Notes under the pieces: generated by a model
Told to the model about the DNA's origin: nothing
Database searches by the model: none
Seen by the model: only the letters and a program-made list of their open reading frames with translations
Program-made: the position numbers and the translations under genes
Source of the DNA: Psychromonas aquimarina ATCC BAA-1526
GTDB taxonomy: Bacteria > Pseudomonadota > Gammaproteobacteria > Enterobacterales > Psychromonadaceae
Length of the DNA: 64,000 bases
Direction: 5' to 3'
NCBI RefSeq assembly: GCF_000428725.1
Contig: NZ_AUAM01000008.1
Location: forward strand, 62,001-126,000
In this document: piece by piece, positions 36,781-45,986 of the stretch
Numbering within the stretch: the stretch's first letter is position 1
Layout: each line of letters begins with the position of its first letter

Positions 36781-37095
36781 ACACACTATAAGTAATTGAT
36801 TTTACATTTAGGTCCTTTCTCCTAGGCGAGAAAGTTGTTCCGTACTTGCTAGCAGTATAGTTAACGATCCGGTTCGCCGCTAACAAAAGAGCGAGTAAAC
36901 TTGTAGTTGTTAAAATTTAGATATTGATACTAGAATAAATCAGATGTTTCCAGTTCAGATGTAACTAACTGATTATATTAAGACTGATTTTATACTAAGA
37001 TAAATTAATAAATAATTTACGCTTTAAATCAACGGACTATTGGTTTCTGCTGCAGCCGCAGAGAAGTATCCATTGCATTTATTTGGGGGTTGTCT
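36781..37095. other. Divergent intergenic region between the beta-helix and ligase-like genes
   Basis: About 315 bp, AT-rich, between divergent genes. A short inverted repeat CTTTCTC/GAGAAAG lies near 36815-36834. No ORF or confident promoter was recognised. Confidence 0.45.
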
Positions 37096-38508
37096 TTGAT
37101 CCGGATAACTTTATTAACACTTCTAATAGCATATTTAAGTGTTTATGCCTGGAAAGACTGGTTTCGGACCGCCTGCTGGCTGGTGCTGCTGATGGCTGTA
37201 TTTCAACACCCGGATATGCCTAAATCAATTGCTGGTATCCCAGGTTTGAATCATTGGAATTTTTTATTTCTGAATGTGTTTTTGTCCTGGTTAATCAACA
37301 GAAATAAACAGAAGCTTACCTGGGAAATGCCCCTGCATATTAATACCATTCTTATTTTTTATTACTTTTTTATTTTCGCCGGCGTGCTGCGTTATTTCGA
37401 TGATATGACCGGGATCAGTGATCTGCATGCCGTATACGGATGGGAGAGCATGGGAAGCTTAACAGCAGTAAATGAATATTTAATTAACTGCGTTAAGTGG
37501 GTGGTCCCGGCGATGATTATCTTTGACGGCTGCCGAAACCGTCAACAGTATAACTTTGCTGTTATTACGCTGAGTTTAATGTTTATTTTTCTTGCTCTGC
37601 AGGTAATAAAAGCCATGAGCTTCGGCTCCTTAATTATGTCCGGTGACGGTTTACAAAGGAAGGCTATTAAGGTTATTTCAAGTAATGTTGGTTTTCATCG
37701 GGTCAATATATCTATGATCATGAGCGGAGCTTTCTGGGCTGTATTTTGCTTAAAAGAGCTGGTAAGTGTTAAAAAATTTCTTTTTATAATTATTCCTGCT
37801 TGTATTTCTATTTTCCTGGCGATGGCGATGACAGGAGGCAGGATGGGGTATATAACCTGGCTCGTTTTAGGTTTTATACTTTGTGTTTTCAGGTGGCGGA
37901 AGTTTCTTCTGCTGGCTCCGGTTTTGGCTGCTGCTTTGTTTGTTTTTGCGCCTTCCACAATCGATCGCTTAATGCAGGGAGTGACGCCGCAGACTGAAGA
38001 GCTGGCCCCGGCCGATTTTGAAAAAGAGGAAATTGATACCTACACTATAACATCGGGACGAGTCATCAGCTGGCCTGTGGTCTGGTGGCATATTACTGAA
38101 GCTCCTTTTCTGGGATACGGACGTGAAGCGATGCAGAATACCGGTATTACTATGCAGATAATGGTTGAATATGGTGAAGGCGAAGTCTTTGCTCACCCGC
38201 ACAATGCTTACCTGGAGTGGATTCTTGATAATGGTTTCATTGGTGCCGTTCCGATATTTCTGTTTTATTTTTATATTTTAAAGTACTCCTGGTCGCTGTT
38301 TAAAGAAAAACAGACTGCTGTCTATGTGGTTACTGGTGGGCTCTGTTTTGCGCTGGTTTTTGCATTTTTATTTGCATCTACCGGAAGTCAGACTTTTTAC
38401 CCTCGAGAAGGTGCTGTGGGGATGTGGGTAGCAATTGCTTTGATGTTACGTATTTATATCGAAAGAGAAAAACTTAGAAAAGGTTTAAAAAGTGAGTTAA
38501 TAGACTGA
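37096..38508 (+). CDS. O-antigen ligase-like / Wzy-like membrane protein
   Basis: Polytopic protein (about 10-12 helices) of the O-antigen ligase/polymerase superfamily, similar in its N-terminus (AVFQHPDMPKSIAGIPGLNHWN) to ligases associated with exosortase A loci. The large periplasmic loop carries SGRVISWPVVWWHITEAPFLGYG and the conserved histidine region AHPHNAYLEWILDNGFIG. It probably polymerises the repeat unit or ligates glycans. No ATG fits: TTG at 37096 has GGGGG 6 nt upstream, whereas TTG 37090 is too close, so a TTG start is inferred. The protein is 470 aa. Confidence 0.82.
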   Translation: MIRITLLTLLIAYLSVYAWKDWFRTACWLVLLMAVFQHPDMPKSIAGIPGLNHWNFLFLNVFLSWLINRNKQKLTWEMPLHINTILIFYYFFIFAGVLRYFDDMTGISDLHAVYGWESMGSLTAVNEYLINCVKWVVPAMIIFDGCRNRQQYNFAVITLSLMFIFLALQVIKAMSFGSLIMSGDGLQRKAIKVISSNVGFHRVNISMIMSGAFWAVFCLKELVSVKKFLFIIIPACISIFLAMAMTGGRMGYITWLVLGFILCVFRWRKFLLLAPVLAAALFVFAPSTIDRLMQGVTPQTEELAPADFEKEEIDTYTITSGRVISWPVVWWHITEAPFLGYGREAMQNTGITMQIMVEYGEGEVFAHPHNAYLEWILDNGFIGAVPIFLFYFYILKYSWSLFKEKQTAVYVVTGGLCFALVFAFLFASTGSQTFYPREGAVGMWVAIALMLRIYIEREKLRKGLKSELID

Positions 38509-38674
38509 GCAGCTGCGGCTGCATCAGGAGCTGTTTCCCTGTTCCTTAACTGCAAGGGCCGTCGCTTTGATAGTCTGATGTCACAGCAGTAGATTATTTC
38601 TTTACATGTTTGAATTAAATGAGCTACAGAAGCTGCTTGTAAGCTCAACAATTGAAGGTAACTAGTCTGAAATA

Positions 38675-39694
38675 ATGAAGCATTTGATAAAGAAAATAAT
38701 ACTTAAGAGCTTATCCGTTTTGGGGGTTCTACGGTATTTACACTTCAGGAAACGCAATCAGATCACAGTATTGATGCTGCACGGTGTGATGGCGAAACAT
38801 GAAGGTGTGATATGGGAACCTTTGAGGTCGCAGCTTTGTCCTGCAGAGTTGGAGCGCATACTCAGGCTGTTGTCTGATTATTATCATTTTATAAGCATTG
38901 AGCAGTGCATTGATATGCTTGATGGAAAAATTCCGATGCAGGAGCATAGTTTACTAATAACCTTTGATGATGGTTATCGTAATAATATTGACTATGCTCT
39001 GCCTGTTTGTGAACGCTTTAATATAAAACCTGTCTTGTTTGTTTCAACCTGTCATATAGATTCTTCACAACCCTTCTGGTTTGATCGTTTGGATTATGCG
39101 CTGCAGCAGAATATGGGAGGGCAGATATCACTTGGTCACGACGGACGGGTGTATAACTTTGACGGGAGTTCACGTGAAAAGCTAACCGTAAGCTATCAGA
39201 ATTTTCGTAACCATTGTAAGCAGACATTTGATGATGACAATCAGATTAATAAATTATTCAGTGCGCTTTGTGAAGAACTGGAGAAACGTTCCAGTAAAGC
39301 TCTCAGTGATATATGTAAAGATGATGACTGGTCAGCTATAGCTACATGGCCGCAGCTGCGTGACTGTGTAAAAAATAACAGGTTAGATATTGCCAGCCAT
39401 ACTGTGAACCACTGGCGGCTAGATCGTTTGTCAGAAGAGTTAATTACTTCTCAGTTAGTTAATTCAAAAAATCGTATTGAACAGGAAATTGGAACTCAAT
39501 GCTGCTATTTCTGTTATCCGAACGGTAGTTATAATGAGATGGCGGTTAATCTGATAAAGCAGACAGGTTACAGGGCCGCTTTTTCTACAGATGTTGGATT
39601 ATGTCAGTATGGCGATGATTTAATGACTTTAAAACGTTTCAGCTTCCCTGTAGGTAGAGAAAAATTTGAAATTATTTATCTGCTTACGAGCTGA
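38675..39694 (+). CDS. NodB-type polysaccharide deacetylase
   Basis: Predicted metal-dependent carbohydrate N- or O-deacetylase. The NodB motifs are clear: TFDDGYRNN (motif 1, Asp-Asp), SHTVNHWRLD (motif 2 with the H-x3-H pair) and CYPNGSYNEM (motif 3). A hydrophobic/basic N-terminus (KKIILKSLSVLGVLRYLHFRK) may associate with the membrane; there is no cleavable signal. At 339 aa it includes an insert of about 90 residues between motifs 1 and 2. It is a separate enzyme from the WalW-type protein at 7191 and the deacetylase-like protein at 31001. Confidence 0.88.
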   Translation: MKHLIKKIILKSLSVLGVLRYLHFRKRNQITVLMLHGVMAKHEGVIWEPLRSQLCPAELERILRLLSDYYHFISIEQCIDMLDGKIPMQEHSLLITFDDGYRNNIDYALPVCERFNIKPVLFVSTCHIDSSQPFWFDRLDYALQQNMGGQISLGHDGRVYNFDGSSREKLTVSYQNFRNHCKQTFDDDNQINKLFSALCEELEKRSSKALSDICKDDDWSAIATWPQLRDCVKNNRLDIASHTVNHWRLDRLSEELITSQLVNSKNRIEQEIGTQCCYFCYPNGSYNEMAVNLIKQTGYRAAFSTDVGLCQYGDDLMTLKRFSFPVGREKFEIIYLLTS

Positions 39695-39791
39695 TTTTAC
39701 TATGATTGAACTGCCTGCTGATAAAGTAGATCAAGAAATTTATATTTTCTCTAATTATTAATCCAGCAGAAACTCAAGGTCGCAAATAATT

Positions 39792-40943
39792 ATGCTGAGT
39801 ATATGTCTTGTTGCACATTTCGCTTATGGTGCGGTTACTGGTGGTAATCAGGGCTCTTTTGGTGGAGTTGAAAGGCAGACTACTCTTATGGCCAAATGGC
39901 TAGCGGCAAAAGGTCACAAGGTATCATTATTAACCTGGTCAGAAGGGCGGGAAGAGGATGAAGTGATTGCCGGTATTAATGTAATTAAGATCTGCCGTCA
40001 GGATTCCGGCTTACCGGGGATTCGTTTTTTTCATCCCCGATGGACGGGATTAAATGCAGCAATGAAAAGAGCCGATGCTGAGCTGTATTACCAGAATTGT
40101 GGGGAATATGTTACCGGACAGGTTGCGCTCTGGTGCAAATTGAATAATAAAAAATTTCTTTATTCTCTGGCTAGCGATGCCGATGCTGATCCGGATTTTC
40201 CGGTGATGCATACCTTTAGAGAGCGGCTTCTGTATAAGTACGGGTTGTTACATGCCGATAAAGTTATTACGCAGACAAAAAAACAGATGAATTTATTGAA
40301 GAATGCTTTTAACCTGGACTCAACTGTTTTACCTATGCCCTGCATCGGACCTGAGCAGAGTGAGTATACCCCTTTAGAATTTCCTGCTGATAAACCTACT
40401 ATTCTCTGGGCTGCGCGTTTTCATGAGTGTAAACGTCTTGAATTATTTCTTGAAGCCGCTGCTGAGATACCTGAATACAATTTTTTAGTAGCTGGAAGTC
40501 CGAGTCACGATGATGCTTATTCGCAGGGGCTGCTGGAAAAAATGGACTGCTTAGATAATGTATCCTGTCTGGGCATGGTGGCTCGTGATGATATGCCGGC
40601 GCTGTATAGATGCAGTACGGTCTTTTGTTGTTCTTCAAAATATGAAGGTTTCCCTAATACATTTTTAGAGGCCTGGAGTCAGGGGCTGCCGGTAATTTCT
40701 ACTTTTGATCCGGATGATCTGATAAAAGAGAAAAAATTAGGTGTCAGCGTAACAAATAAAGAAGAACTGATTTCTGCTTTACGAAGCTTATGTTCGAACC
40801 ATCAACAGTGGGAAGAGTATTCTGCGAATGCAAGAGACTATTATCAAAGAAATCATGCAGTGAATCAGTCGATGGAGCTGTTTGAAACAGTTTTTATTCA
40901 TATGCTTGCAGATAAAAAGGAAGGCTTTGATGAAAAAGATTAA
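39792..40943 (+). CDS. GT4-family glycosyltransferase
   Basis: Group 1 glycosyltransferase, 383 aa. The N-terminal acceptor domain starts MLSICLVAHFAYGAVTGGNQGSF with the GGVERQ motif. The donor domain shows PTILWAARFHECKRLELFLEA and the E-x7-E motif in SSKYEGFPNTFLEAWSQGLPVIST. It is predicted to add one sugar of the repeat unit. It overlaps the next glycosyltransferase gene by 14 nt, indicating co-translation. The linkage is not assignable. Confidence 0.87.
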   Translation: MLSICLVAHFAYGAVTGGNQGSFGGVERQTTLMAKWLAAKGHKVSLLTWSEGREEDEVIAGINVIKICRQDSGLPGIRFFHPRWTGLNAAMKRADAELYYQNCGEYVTGQVALWCKLNNKKFLYSLASDADADPDFPVMHTFRERLLYKYGLLHADKVITQTKKQMNLLKNAFNLDSTVLPMPCIGPEQSEYTPLEFPADKPTILWAARFHECKRLELFLEAAAEIPEYNFLVAGSPSHDDAYSQGLLEKMDCLDNVSCLGMVARDDMPALYRCSTVFCCSSKYEGFPNTFLEAWSQGLPVISTFDPDDLIKEKKLGVSVTNKEELISALRSLCSNHQQWEEYSANARDYYQRNHAVNQSMELFETVFIHMLADKKEGFDEKD

Positions 40944-42066
40944 ATTAGCATTTGTAACACAGTTCCCTGCCGATACAAATCTTCCATTAGGCGGTGTTGA
41001 AGCTGTCAGCCTTAATTTAGTTCGTTCTTTGGCCGCTTACCCGGAACTTGATATACAGGTCATTACTTTGTGTGCCGGCGCCGCAGAAACCAGCCTGGAA
41101 AGCTGGAATAATACAACTATCCATCGCCTGCCGAAACCTAAGGGCAGTGAATTACTTAATGCACTGAGCAAGAGTAAAGTGCTTATTAGTAATTATCTGC
41201 TTAAGTTAAAACCAGACATAATTCATGCTCATGATACTTACGGGATTATGGTAAACAGCTTGTCTATACCTAAAGTTTTTACCGTGCACGGTTTTATTTA
41301 CGGGGATACTTTGTTTTCCAACGGCAGTTTTAAATGGTTGAGATCAAAACTATGGGAGCATTTTGAAAAAAGCAGCTGGGCTAAGCTGCCTAATATAATT
41401 TCAATCAGCCCCTATGTGAGGGAAAGAGTCTCTTTGTTTTCGCCAGCCGCTATTTACGATATTGATAATCCTATCTCAGACCATTTTTTCACCCTGGAGC
41501 GTAAAGAGAAAAAAGGAGTAATTTTTACTTCTGCTGTTATTTGCCCGCGTAAGAATACGTTAATATTAGTTAAAGCCGTCGCGATACTGGTTAAAGCTGG
41601 TTACGATGTTGAGCTTAGGGTAGCAGGCAGCGTAAGCGATGAGCGCTATGCGCAGGAAATGAGCGAGTGGATTGCTGAACATGATCTGGTCAAACATATT
41701 AAATTACTCGGCAGGATATCAACACAGAGAGTTATGGAGGAACTGCAGGCCGCAGCTGTTTATGCGTTAGCTTCATTTGAAGAAAATTCTCCAATGGGAA
41801 TTGAAGAAGCAATGGCTGCGGGGATCCCTGTTGTGACATCTAACCGCTGCGGTATGCCGTATATGGTTAGAAATAATGAAACAGGGTATTTAATTAATCC
41901 CTTTGATGAAAATAATATTGCCGATAAATTTCGACGAATTTTAGATGATGATAATTTAAGGCTGGCTATGGGGGAAAAAGCTAAAGAATTAGCTTTAGAT
42001 CTGTATCATTCAGAGAATGTTGCTCGACGTACATATGCAGTTTACCGGGATCTGCTGGATAGTTAA
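40930..42066 (+). CDS. GT4-family glycosyltransferase
   Basis: Group 1 glycosyltransferase, 378 aa from ATG 40930, which has AAGG about 9 nt upstream; the frame reaches back to 40882 inside the preceding gene, but that part is not conserved. Features are the N-terminal FVTQFPADTNLPLGGVEAVSLNL, the acceptor-domain IIHAHDTYGIM, and the donor-domain E-x7-E in FEENSPMGIEEAMAAGIPVVTSNRCG. It is the last gene of the plus-strand assembly run before a long non-coding gap. Confidence 0.87.
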   Translation: MKKIKLAFVTQFPADTNLPLGGVEAVSLNLVRSLAAYPELDIQVITLCAGAAETSLESWNNTTIHRLPKPKGSELLNALSKSKVLISNYLLKLKPDIIHAHDTYGIMVNSLSIPKVFTVHGFIYGDTLFSNGSFKWLRSKLWEHFEKSSWAKLPNIISISPYVRERVSLFSPAAIYDIDNPISDHFFTLERKEKKGVIFTSAVICPRKNTLILVKAVAILVKAGYDVELRVAGSVSDERYAQEMSEWIAEHDLVKHIKLLGRISTQRVMEELQAAAVYALASFEENSPMGIEEAMAAGIPVVTSNRCGMPYMVRNNETGYLINPFDENNIADKFRRILDDDNLRLAMGEKAKELALDLYHSENVARRTYAVYRDLLDS

Positions 42067-42749
42067 GCCTCCAAGGCGCCTGTTTAAATATGCTGATTAA
42101 GAAATTCATTGTGACGGGTTTTTAAGCTTGTGCATTAAGTGTAACAAGGCCGTTTGTCTGCATATTAAAGCCGTTTTTTTGCCGCTGCAGTAATCTTCTT
42201 TGTGAAACTTAATCCGGCAAACAGCGCTGAATTATTTCTGTCGAAAGGTTTCTTTTGATTTAGTTGAAATGATTTTTTTTTGTTCCTCTAGCGCTGTTTT
42301 CCCCCTGTTTAGCCCGTATATTATGGTCAGTCAATAATGCTCTCAGAGCTGATGTTGACTGATATTTCTTAGTTTAGAGAACAAAAATTGTATTTTTTTA
42401 AAAAAAATATTGAGCTGAATTTTTTTTATTTAAATACATTAAACTGTCACTTCCTAATCTATTTTATTGTTTCAATTCACTAAATTTTATCGGTCGATAA
42501 AAAGAAATTTTTTCGAGTTAATTGCCTGGCAATATCGGGCTGTTTTGTCTCCTCTGGTGATTTGTGTTTGCCAGAGTATTGGCATACTGTTAATAATAGA
42601 ATTGCTTTTTACGCAACTATTATTATTGACTATTAAGTGACTTTTATCACACTTTTCTCGCAAAGGACTGCTGAATATTTAAGTGAGGTCCCGTAGAGAT
42701 TGCAATGTTATCAATTGTCACCTGAAAGAGTGCAGCAAGGGGATTGATT
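42067..42749. other. Long AT-rich intergenic region with nested inverted repeats
   Basis: About 680 bp without a supported ORF. A perfect 8-bp inverted repeat TCAGTCAA/TTGACTGA (42327-42334 and 42355-42362) encloses a smaller palindrome GCTCTCAGAGC (42339-42349). Downstream it is strongly AT-rich (42370-42520). It presumably holds the control region for the FN3 membrane protein gene. A near sigma-54 match at 42527 has wrong spacing. Confidence 0.5.
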
Positions 42750-44282
42750 ATGTTTAAACTACGGGGAATTTCCACAGCAAACTTTACCACTAAGGTGATG
42801 ACTCCAGGGACAATTTTATTATCTGCAATCGTGATCTCACTGATCGTTCTGATCGGTTATAAAAGCTGGCAGGAGTACCGAATCTATCAGATTAACAAGA
42901 TGATTCAGACTTTTCCTACCGCAGCCGGTACTGGTACTCAAACGGTTATTTCATGGATGGATAATGCTACGGACGAAGATGGTTATGTTGTCGAGCGTAA
43001 AACCGACGGTGAGTATGTCATCATTGCCACTTTGAATGCCGACTCTACTTCTTATGTTGATTATGCGAGCGTGCCCGGCAGTAACTCCTGTTATCGAATA
43101 GGTTCTTATAATCAGGCTGGTACAGCTTATTCAGAGGATTATTGTATTGATATTCCATTGGAAGATACAGCGGAACCGCTGCCGGAACCATTGCCTGAAC
43201 CACTGCCGGATGACCCGGTAGATCCGATACCGGATCCAGATGACCCTGTTATACCGGGAAATGTTTCTATTGTTTCTACATTTATTGAAAAACCAGGGGT
43301 GATTGAGCTGGACGGCCGCGAGTTTTATGGTTTTAAAAGTGATTATAATTACAACGATGAGTTTAGCGTAGATGAAATCAGCAGTGTTGATTTCTCGATT
43401 GGTAACGGCAGTTTATCATCTCACGATTCATCCATTTTCATCTTTCAGGAGCAGGGCCAGGAGTTGGAAAACGGCTATGTGGTGATGAATTATAATGAGC
43501 TTAACAGTTTTAATTTCTCCCTGTTAGGCAGCGGAAATGCTCAGGTAGCAACCCTGTATTTGTCACTTGGAGCCTGGAGTTCTGATCTTGCCGGATTGAC
43601 CGTTCGTGCGGGTGATACAACTGAGCTTGTTACGCTGCCGTCATCATATTCATGGCATTATGTGAAGATCGACATTGCATTCGAGCAGTCTACGGTTGTT
43701 ACGGTTACCCCTACCGGTAGTCATGGCGGTTATAGTGGAATTAAAGTTGCGGGTCTTTTACTTAATGTAGAAAGTAAACCTAGTTATGCATTAGTACATG
43801 GAGTCAGTGTTGAAACTGGGGGCGAAATCGACGTAAGTAATGTTGAATATACCGCGTCCGACGGCATGTCTGGAAATGTTGATTTTAGCGGAGCAGAAGT
43901 CACCTCAATTGATTACGCCGGCTCGCCTAAATACAGGGACAGCACTTATAAGTTTGTAAATAATGGAACTGTAGTCGCAAGCGGTTATACCGGTATGTCC
44001 TGGAAGGACACTAATGCCGTGTTGATTGATTTAAAAAGTTCGGGTGATCAGGCCGGCTTAGCTTCCTTGTACTTCAAGGCTGGAGCCTGGACGAATGATC
44101 CTGCAATGCTTGAATTAACAGTGAACGGGGAAGTTTCGCCTGTTGAGCTAAGCAAGGGATATAGATGGTTTTACCTTAAAGCGGATATTGAGTTTGAAGG
44201 AAGTATTCATGTTGAGCTCAGGCCTGTTGGTAAATTAGGAGGGTACAGTTATATTTCTTTTGCGGGTCTGACGCTGGAATAA
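42750..44282 (+). CDS. Membrane-anchored FN3 protein with two tandem repeats of an unknown module
   Basis: Function not recognised. Start ATG 42750 has AAGGGG 8 nt upstream (TTG 42744 is in frame). The 510 residues comprise an N-terminal uncleaved anchor (about 20-42), an FN3-like domain (about 55-137), a proline/acid linker with repeated EPLP/PDDP (about 139-168), then two homologous modules, A (about 176-340) and B (about 348-510). Both share LY(L/F)xxGAW, a (W)(H/F)Y(V/L)KxDI strand and GGYSxI..AGL at the end, consistent with a beta-sandwich. It probably faces the periplasm. It lies just before wcaJ, so a structural or glycan-binding role in the EPS machine is plausible (inference). Confidence 0.75.
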   Translation: MFKLRGISTANFTTKVMTPGTILLSAIVISLIVLIGYKSWQEYRIYQINKMIQTFPTAAGTGTQTVISWMDNATDEDGYVVERKTDGEYVIIATLNADSTSYVDYASVPGSNSCYRIGSYNQAGTAYSEDYCIDIPLEDTAEPLPEPLPEPLPDDPVDPIPDPDDPVIPGNVSIVSTFIEKPGVIELDGREFYGFKSDYNYNDEFSVDEISSVDFSIGNGSLSSHDSSIFIFQEQGQELENGYVVMNYNELNSFNFSLLGSGNAQVATLYLSLGAWSSDLAGLTVRAGDTTELVTLPSSYSWHYVKIDIAFEQSTVVTVTPTGSHGGYSGIKVAGLLLNVESKPSYALVHGVSVETGGEIDVSNVEYTASDGMSGNVDFSGAEVTSIDYAGSPKYRDSTYKFVNNGTVVASGYTGMSWKDTNAVLIDLKSSGDQAGLASLYFKAGAWTNDPAMLELTVNGEVSPVELSKGYRWFYLKADIEFEGSIHVELRPVGKLGGYSYISFAGLTLE

Positions 44283-44318
44283 TGATTGTATCAGTAGTTG
44301 ATAGTAATAAATAACAAG

Positions 44319-44354
44319 CCGACTGCAGAAAAAAATTCTTTTTTCTGCAGTCGG
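44319..44354. terminator. Hairpin between the FN3 gene and wcaJ
   Basis: A 16-bp perfect stem CCGACTGCAGAAAAAA / TTTTTTCTGCAGTCGG with a small loop, 37 nt past the FN3-protein stop. There is no T-run after the stem, but the stem itself is A/T-rich at its tip. Terminator function is likely but not certain. Confidence 0.6.
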
Positions 44355-44453
44355 TCGTATACCGGTTTGATCTAATGTTGTTCTATGAAAAGTAATATCA
44401 CGTTAATTCAGTGTATTACTTTTTATAGTCAGCAAATACAGGGAGTTCAGATT

Positions 44454-45854
44454 GTGGCATCACGTAAAGTTTTTACCTTTAGTTCTAATACCTATTCGTT
44501 TATATATCGCCTGCTGGATTTATGTGTACTGCTAGGCTCATTGCCCGTTGCAGCCTGGTTGTACGGTTTAACTATAGAGCGGGAATATATCATCGCCTCC
44601 CTGGTTGTGTCGGTTGCTTTTTTATATATTGCAGAATCATTTGCTCTGTATCGTTCATGGCGGGTCGGGCATTTTTCAGAAATGGTTTTGAGTGCCTGGG
44701 CCTGTATCAGCGTTGCTTTTTTTATCGCTGTTATGATCGCATTTTTGTTGAAACAGTCTGAAGAGTTTTCCCGGGTAACGGTGGTTCTTTGGTTTGCTCT
44801 AAGTTTTATTTTTAGTTTTTTGTGGCGGGCTGTACAGCGCCAATATATCAGAGCCCGTCATAGAGCCGGATTTAATATTAAGCGTGTTGCGATTATTGGT
44901 GCAACAAATTCAGGCAGTGAGCTGCTGAGCGAAATACGAAAACGCGATGAGTTAGGCTACAAAGTTGTTGGTATTTATGAAGATCGCCATCCCCGCCGGG
45001 TTACTGATGATTTAAATATGGATGTTGTGGGTAAAATTGAACAAGTAATTAAGCTCGCGCGTAACGGGCAGGTTGAAATGCTGTTTATTGCCCTGCCGTT
45101 AAAAGCTGAAAAACGCATTGCAGATATACTGCTGCGTCTGGGAGATACAACCGTTGATGTGCATTACATCCCTGATTTTTTAGTATCAACCCTGATCCGT
45201 TCACGTTTTGCCAACGTTGGTGATATTGACACTTTAAGTGTTTTTGAATCTCCTTATCTTGGTGCTAAAGAGTGGGTTAAACGCACTGAAGATATCATCA
45301 TCAGCAGTATTATATTATGCCTGATCTCCATACCGTTAATTATGATTGCAGCTGGAATCAAGCTGACGTCTCCAGGCCCTGTCTTATTTAAACAGCGCCG
45401 TTACGGGCTGCGTGGTGAAGAAATTGTGGTATGGAAGTTCAGATCCATGAGTGTAATGGAAAACAGCGATACTGTGACTCAGGCAACTAAAGGAGATCCC
45501 CGTGTAACTCGATTCGGCAGCTTTCTACGGCGCACTTCATTAGATGAATTTCCGCAGTTTTTTAATGTGCTCGCCGGCAGCATGTCGATAGTCGGCCCCA
45601 GACCGCATGCCGTTGCCCATAATGAGCAGTATCGCGGACAGGTGCGTTATTATATGCTCCGTCATAAGGTCAAACCGGGAGTGACCGGCTGGGCACAGAT
45701 CAACGGCTGGAGAGGGGAGACAGATACCCTTGATAAAATGAAAAACCGGGTGGAATTTGATCTGCATTATATAAAAAACTGGTCGGTATGGCTGGATATA
45801 AAAATTATATTCTTAACTATTATTAAAGGATTCACTAACCCAAACGCCTATTAA
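44454..45854 (+). CDS. wcaJ: Undecaprenyl-phosphate glucose phosphotransferase (WcaJ type)
   Basis: Initiates repeat-unit synthesis by moving a phospho-hexose (typically Glc-1-P) from UDP onto undecaprenyl phosphate. GTG 44454 is preferred as start: GGGAG lies 8 nt upstream and the resulting 466 aa match E. coli WcaJ (464). ATG 44385 adds 23 unconserved residues. Four N-terminal helices, a Rossmann-like middle (VAIIGATNSGSELL) and the catalytic C-terminal domain are visible. The last has SPGPVLFKQRRYG, WKFRSM, RRTSLDEFPQFFNVL, SIVGPRPH and KPGVTGWAQINGWRGET. This gene makes the island self-sufficient for initiation. Sugar specificity is inferred. Confidence 0.9.
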   Translation: MASRKVFTFSSNTYSFIYRLLDLCVLLGSLPVAAWLYGLTIEREYIIASLVVSVAFLYIAESFALYRSWRVGHFSEMVLSAWACISVAFFIAVMIAFLLKQSEEFSRVTVVLWFALSFIFSFLWRAVQRQYIRARHRAGFNIKRVAIIGATNSGSELLSEIRKRDELGYKVVGIYEDRHPRRVTDDLNMDVVGKIEQVIKLARNGQVEMLFIALPLKAEKRIADILLRLGDTTVDVHYIPDFLVSTLIRSRFANVGDIDTLSVFESPYLGAKEWVKRTEDIIISSIILCLISIPLIMIAAGIKLTSPGPVLFKQRRYGLRGEEIVVWKFRSMSVMENSDTVTQATKGDPRVTRFGSFLRRTSLDEFPQFFNVLAGSMSIVGPRPHAVAHNEQYRGQVRYYMLRHKVKPGVTGWAQINGWRGETDTLDKMKNRVEFDLHYIKNWSVWLDIKIIFLTIIKGFTNPNAY

Positions 45855-45986
45855 CAAAGGGCCTGCAAGTGGGAAATGGGAATACATTGTGGTCTATCCA
45901 TCGCCGCCAGGTGCTGATTGACCACAGTTCTTTTAGCTTCTTTTTTTCACTTATTACTATTCTGTTTTGAACTCAGCTGAAAATTA

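Noticed and set aside
42527-42540. TGGCAATATCGGGC resembling a sigma-54 promoter upstream of the FN3 module protein
   Set aside because: GC is one base too close to GG, and the -12 region is otherwise poor.
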